Source of the DNA: Lycocorax pyrrhopterus obiensis
Lineage: Eukaryota; Chordata; Aves; Passeriformes; Paradisaeidae
Direction of reading: 5' to 3'
NCBI GenBank assembly: GCA_014706295.1
Contig: JACSVZ010000038.1
Span: forward strand, 806,001 to 870,000
DNA: 64,000 bases
Shown: piece after piece, positions 58,932 through 64,000 of the stretch
Layout: the number at the start of each line of letters is the position of its first letter
Numbering within the stretch: position 1 is the stretch's first letter
Notes under the pieces: generated by a model
Told to the model about the DNA's origin: nothing
Databases searched by the model: none
The model's input: only the letters and a program-made list of their open reading frames with translations
Position numbers and translations under genes: made by a program

Positions 58932-61210
58932 GAGTCTCCAGTCACAAATTTGTCACAGACCCAGCAAGGACTTTGACCTGACTGAGTGAAATTCTGGAAC
59001 TTCCGCTGTCCTGTAGGGACAGTTTGGAGCTGTTGGTCAGAATCCGTCTTTCCATCCTCCTTGATCCAAGGCTACAGTGAAACCAAACACTTTTCTGCTC
59101 CAGTGTATCCTGACACAATCGTGCAAAGTGGTGGCTGGCTTTCCTGAGTGGGGAGGTCCATCACCCCCCTCCTACGCTGACCATGTGTCACCCCAGGTGA
59201 TGCCAGTCTGCTCAGAGAGTCCCTGCCTCGGGACAGGGGATGTGTCCCTTGGCCCCAGCGGGACAGTCTGAGGGCAGAGGTGCTTGGAGAAGAGGGATGT
59301 GTCGCCATCATGGTGAGGGTGCAGTCTGGAGGTCCGAGAGCTTGGGAGGGCTGCAGGGCAGTTTCCTGCAGAGACGGGCACAGCAATGCCAAGGGAGGCT
59401 GACGAGTCTTGGCCCTTCTCACACGGGCAGCGTGTTGCAGTAGGAGCCACTCGCCCTGTCCTTCTCCCAGCAGCCATGGGGCATGACAGGCGGGCACACA
59501 GCTGCTGCCACCTCCAGCAGCCACTGTTCCTGACTCCACCAGCTGCAGTTGGGACGTGGCCTGGCCCAGCCCTTGGGCAGAAGTGTTGGGTCTTGGAAAG
59601 GGATTCTGCGTGGTGCAGTGGCATCGTGTGCACTCGAGTCCTCACCTTCCCATGCAGTGCTGGGCCAGGGAGAACTTCTGTGGGGAGCAACAGGGGTTTC
59701 TAGACCCACAGAGTGATGCTGGCCCAGAGCTGTGGCGCTGCTGCTTCTGCTACTGGCAGAGGATGACCTGATCTTCACTGAGCCACAATGCGAGTGGGTA
59801 AAATGCAGGTGAAAACATCTCTAACTTCCCAGTTTGTTCCAACAATTTGTCAGCAGAGGGAGGAGGTTGCTTAGCTCCCAGGATGCCTGGGATAGGGGTG
59901 CTGGCACAGTCCCAGGCAGGGGAGCACAGCATCCCTGGGCATTCCTGCTCCACACCATCCCTGGGCATCCCTGCCCCTCCCTGTGTCACAAACGAGGCTG
60001 TTTTGAGAGGGAAGCGTGTCTTTTCTGCTGTGTCCAGGGAGGTGCCAGGTGCTGTGCAGAGCCACGGGGGCCTGTCCTTGGGTGTGCTGGAGTCCAAAGC
60101 TGCTTCACTTCCCAGGTGTGTTCCAGGTCTGGGATTGGCCACTGGCTCAACATGTTCTCATTCCCCTTTTTCCATGCAGGTGGTGCTCTCCACTCCCCTG
60201 CTGGGCAAGGCTCTGGTGCAGACAGTCCTTCCCTCCAGCTGTGTCCTGCAGCTGGGAAGGGGCTTGGGTTGAGGGTTTTTGCTTGCTTTGGTGGAGGCGT
60301 TGGGGCTGTGAGTGTGCACTTGGCTCTGCTGCTAGTGGATCTGGCGGGTACCTAAACCCAAGAGCCTACATCCTCCTTTTACCTGGCCCTGGGAAGTTGT
60401 GCTCAGCCCTGCAGCAGGAGCATGGAGACAGCATCAAACAGCCCCATGGGATGTCAGGATTAGACCTTGTCTTATCTCCTAAGCCCCAGATCTGGTTTGT
60501 GTGCTTTAGCAGGGGTTTGCTTCGGTCCCCAGCACTCTGCTGGGAGGTGCTGAGCCCCAGGCATGTGCAGCTGCCTTCACCCGGCGTGGCTTTGTCAGCC
60601 AGACGTGGTGGGCAGAGGCCTCCCCCTCCAGCTGCTCCCAGCTGCTGGGAACAGAAAGCAAACACGAGTGCCCGCTCCATGGTGGAACTGCCCAGGCTGT
60701 GATTTCCCCTTTTCTGGGGGTGAGAGGAAGCTCCTTGGCTGAAGGGAGAAGAGGAGGCAGGGTGAGAGCACAGGCAGCCCTCCCAGGGAGGGCCAGGCCT
60801 TGGCATCTCCTCCATCGGCTGAGAACATTCTTAGTTTTCCTGAAGCCATTTTTTCTTTTGGTTTATTTCAAGCCCTAGTGAAAGGAGAGGGGAGCTGGCT
60901 GAGGCAGAAATCTCTTTATGTCCTTCAGTGTTGTTTACAGATTTGCATGGGGTCTTTCAACATGAGTGCGGCGCTTTTTCCACATAACTTTGAGGGAGAG
61001 GGGTGAAAAAGGCTGGGACAGGGACGAGGAGTCACTGGGGGAGGAGGTTTGGTTCTGGTTTTTTTTGTTGGGGTTTTCTTTTTCCTTCTTACAAAGCACA
61101 TTCACTTTGAGCCGCTCCCGATGCTGGACTCTTTTCTCCCTTGCCCCCCAGCCCTACACTGTGAAGTGACACTGCCTTGAAGACCCCTCACCGTTATTTA
61201 TTTAATTAAA
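58932..61210 (+). terminator. MIER2 3' UTR and poly(A) signal
   Basis: No further exon is recognised after the MIER2 stop. ATTAAA at 61205-61210 lies in the AT-rich context TTATTTATTTAATTAAAAACC, a plausible end for a 2.3 kb 3' UTR. Confidence 0.5.
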
Positions 61211-61225
61211 AACCTAATTTGAAAG

Positions 61226-63200
61226 TGAGCCAGAAGTCTGTCTTCTTTTTGGAGGCCAAGATGCAACAGTCCAGTGTATAACAATGGCAGAAGCAAGAAT
61301 AGGGGTTCCTCTGCTGTTTGATCCTCTCCTGCCCTCCATGAGTGCTCTCCTCCAAGCAGGGTGGGATTCCCTGTGCCAGGGAGGCCATTCCAGCCTAGGA
61401 GGAGGCCCAGAGTTCTCCCTTCCAGTGCTGCGGGTGGAGGGAGAGCTGTTTGTTCCTCTTACAGGTGCCCTAAGTCCTCTAAAACCCTGGTAGCCCGTGG
61501 CAGGTCTGAGGCGGTGGGAGGCAGGGGTGCATCCAAATCTCAACCAGAAGAAGCTCCTGGTGGCAAGAGGAATGTTCCTGCTGCAACTGCCTTGTGTTTC
61601 CCCACCACACAGTCTCTCTGTTCCATCACAAACTCCTTAAATTCTCTTCTCCTGCTTGTGCCCAGCTCTGGCAGCCTGCCCGGGGCCTTGGGGGCTCCAG
61701 CTGTGCAGCCCCCCAGCTCTGCCCCGCAGAGGTGAGTACGAGGGTGGGCACAGCCCAGGGAAGGAGGGACGCAAGCGGGTTCCTCACTTCCTTCGGGGCC
61801 CCGAGGAGCAGCGGGAAGCGCGGGTGTGCTTGAAGCCTTCGTGTGGCACGGCGGTCCCTCCCTCGTTGCATCCTTTGACATGAAACGATGGCTTCGGCCC
61901 TGCGTGACCCTAGCGCTGTTTCCGAGGCGGTGAGAGCAGCAGGGCCGGATCCCCCGGGCTCTGCAGCCCCCCGGGGGAGGGTCCAGGACGGACTCCGCAG
62001 CGCTCCGGGGGAGGGTCCGGGTCGGGTTCCGCCGCCCCACGGCCCCGGCTGCAGCTGCGGCGCTCGGACGGCAGAGGGCGACCGAGCGCCGCTCCGGGAC
62101 CCGCCCGCGCCCCCCGGGACCCGCGCCCGGAGCCGCCGGACCCACCCGGGGCTCGCCGCGTTCCGCCCGCGATACCCCCGGGCTGGGCCGGGCCCGGGCG
62201 GCACCGCCCGGCAGCCTCGGGCCCGCGAGGGGCAAAGTCCTGCGGCGGCCGCGCTGCTGCCGTGAGGCGCTTCCCCCTGCGAGCTCCAGCGCGGGGGGTC
62301 CGTGCCGTGTCCTCGGAGCCTCACACTGACACATCTGTGTCCCCACGGTGGCCCAGCCAGGAGCGCTCCCACGCCCAGGACTGCTGGGGGCTGTGATGAG
62401 GAGGGGGGATTTATCAGCGGTGAGAGAGATCGTGTTAATCTTCGTATCTCCTCCAGGACACAACCTGGGCATCCCCCCCAGCTCTCCTGCCTCGAGCCTG
62501 TCATCTGTTTGGTTGGGGTCTCTGCAGGCAGCATGGGTGGGGCAAATCCTGCCCCAGCGGTGTGCCAGGGCCCCCATGGCACTGGAGGGCAGGAAGAAGC
62601 TGCACTGGGGCACATCAGGGCAGGGGAAAGCTGGCCCGTGGGTCTGTTCCTCCCTCTCCTGAAACTCCAGGGCAGCCCGAGAGCGTTTCCAGCTCTCTCG
62701 GCTTCCCACAAACAGCCTTGACATTCTCCACAGGTCACTCGCGCTGCACTTCAACCACCCGCAGTTATCAGCCATGGGTGCTTTCTCTATTATTTGTTTC
62801 CTTCCCCAGATATCCGGCATGGCGCAAACCGCCGAGATGCGACTGTCCCTGCTCCCACCAGGGAACTGCTGTGGGACCTGTGCTCCAGCCTTTGCTCCTG
62901 TCCCCATTCTGGGTTTCAGCATGTCCCCAAACCCAGCGGGAAGCACCGGGAGCCTGTTCTGCTCCCAGGACGTCTGAGGCTCAGGAAATACAGCCCAATG
63001 TCTCAGCGGGTAAATCAGCTCCTGTCTCACCCTGTGTGTTCACACCAGTGTCTGCTGCGTCCACAGGATCCTGGGCGTCCCTCCTTCCCCTCAACAACGC
63101 ATCTCACCACAGAGACAGCCCCACCACTGCTCTGCACAAGCCCCCACCAGAGCAGCCAGCACGTTTCAGGGACTGAATTTTCCTTTTCCCCCCTTTTTTT
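61226..63200. other. MIER2-PLPP2 intergenic region with an unassigned CpG island
   Basis: 61890-62275 is a dense CpG island with no coding exon recognised. It could be an alternative PLPP2 promoter or serve a noncoding transcript. A minus-strand open frame of 496 codons (63030-61540) crosses it without a recognisable domain. The rest shows no gene. Confidence 0.4.
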
Positions 63201-63632
63201 TTCTTCGGGACGTAGTCCGGAGATCCGAGTGGGACTCAGGCGGCTCCCGAAGTGGCCTCGCTCCCTTTCTTCTCCCCCTTCCCCTTGGCGCAGCGACGGG
63301 AGGGAGCCGAGCCGAGGCGGGGAGAGCGGCCAGGCGGGGTGGGCATCGGGAGGCTCGGGAGGGCCGGAGCCGAGGACGCCGGAGCGGGGCCCGAGGAAGC
63401 GGCGGTAGGCGAGTGGGGTCTGGGTCCAGAGAAGTCCCTGCCCCGCCGCGCCCCACACCTGCCCCGGCCCTGCCGCCCCCGCCCCGCTCCGCTCCGGCCC
63501 GGCCCTGGGCGGGGGCACCGGCTGCCGCTCCGCCCCGCCCCGCCCGCCCGGACTTTACCTCCCGGCCGGGCCCGCGCCGTTCCGGGCCATGTGAGCCGCG
63601 GGGCCGGGCCGCGGGGCCGCACCGGCTGCGGG
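63201..63632 (+). promoter_or_regulatory. PLPP2 CpG-island promoter and 5' UTR
   Basis: A CpG-rich region with GC boxes (CCCCGCCC, CCGCCCCG runs at 63470-63550) leads to the PLPP2 start codon. No TATA box is seen. It is separated from the 61.9-62.3 kb island by about 0.9 kb of ordinary sequence. Confidence 0.5.
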
Positions 63633-63684
63633 ATGGAGCGCAGGAAGGTCTTCGTGGCGCTCGACGTGCTCTGCCTGGCGGTCG
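63633..63684 (+). CDS. PLPP2: Phospholipid phosphatase 2, first coding exon (partial)
   Basis: ATG at 63633 encodes MERRKVFVALDVLCLAV, followed by a phase-1 donor G|GTGAGG. This matches the first exon and first membrane helix of PLPP2 (mammalian start MQRRWVFVLLDVLCLLV), and PLPP2 is the expected neighbour of MIER2 on the same strand. PLPP2 is a six-helix membrane phosphatase acting on phosphatidic acid, lysophosphatidic acid, sphingosine-1-phosphate and ceramide-1-phosphate. The catalytic motifs lie in later exons outside the window. Paralogues PLPP1 and PLPP3 have different N-termini and loci. Confidence 0.85.
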
Positions 63685-64000
63685 GTGAGGGCTCGGTACC
63701 GGCGCCCCCGCCGTGGGCGGCTCCGGAGCGTCTCCGCGTCCCGCCGGTGCCCCCGGTGGGGCCGCGCCCTGGGCTGGGGCCAGGTCCGCGGGAGCTACCG
63801 TGGGTCCGCGATCCCGCCGCGCGTCTGCCCGCCGGTGCCGGTGGCCGGTGCCGCCGGGCCGGGGGCAGCGTGGGAGGCACCTGCCCGGCCGCTGTCCCGG
63901 GGCTCCGGGCCTCCGCCGAGAGCCACCGGCGGCGCGGGCGGGGGCGGGCGGCCGCAGGCTCCTGCCCCAGCCCTACTGGGCTCCGTCGGGTGTCCCGGTT
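63685..64000 (+). other. Start of PLPP2 intron 1
   Basis: Very GC-rich intronic sequence continuing the CpG island to the window edge; no further exon is seen. Confidence 0.6.

Overview
The window is nuclear DNA from a vertebrate, most likely a bird. It has GT-AG introns that are mostly short, several CpG-island promoters, polyadenylation signals, high GC and a CR1-like LINE tail. The gene order matches the tip of human 19p13.3 (PLPP2, MIER2, C2CD4C, SHC2, MADCAM1, TPGS1, CDC34), the block that in chicken lies on a gene-dense microchromosome (chr28 from memory). No species can be named from the sequence alone. There is nothing bacterial, no CRISPR array, and I recognise no tRNA or rRNA gene.

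Layout. 1-92 (-) is the first coding exon of CDC34. 1332-2263 (-) is a complete two-exon TPGS1. 2985-5071 (-) is a complete five-exon MADCAM1. 11203-17225 (-) is a complete 12-exon MFSD14-family transporter at a place where I recall none in human. 20024-24030 (+) is SHC2 in 12 exons, with one apparent frameshift in a run of nine C. 27847-29109 (+) is the single-exon C2CD4C. 31.5-45.8 kb is a gene-poor interval with AT-rich islands that look regulatory. 46267-58931 (+) is a complete 13-exon MIER2. 63633-63684 (+) is the first coding exon of PLPP2, which runs off the window. For every complete gene except SHC2 the exon lengths and phases add up to an uninterrupted reading frame.

The genes are not an operon or pathway. 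They are a conserved block from the ancient vertebrate duplications: SHC, MIER, PLPP, MFSD14 and the VCAM/MADCAM adhesion receptors have relatives on matching chromosomes. Functions span ubiquitin transfer (CDC34), tubulin polyglutamylation (TPGS1), lymphocyte homing (MADCAM1), membrane transport (MFSD14), receptor signalling (SHC2), a C2-domain nuclear factor (C2CD4C), chromatin repression (MIER2) and lipid phosphate hydrolysis (PLPP2).

I found no wholly new system. The points most worth a check are the extra MFSD14 paralogue next to MADCAM1, the CH2-like start of SHC2, the SHC2 poly-C frame break, the telomere-like CCCGAA repeat upstream of MIER2, and the twin YY1-embedded starts of TPGS1.
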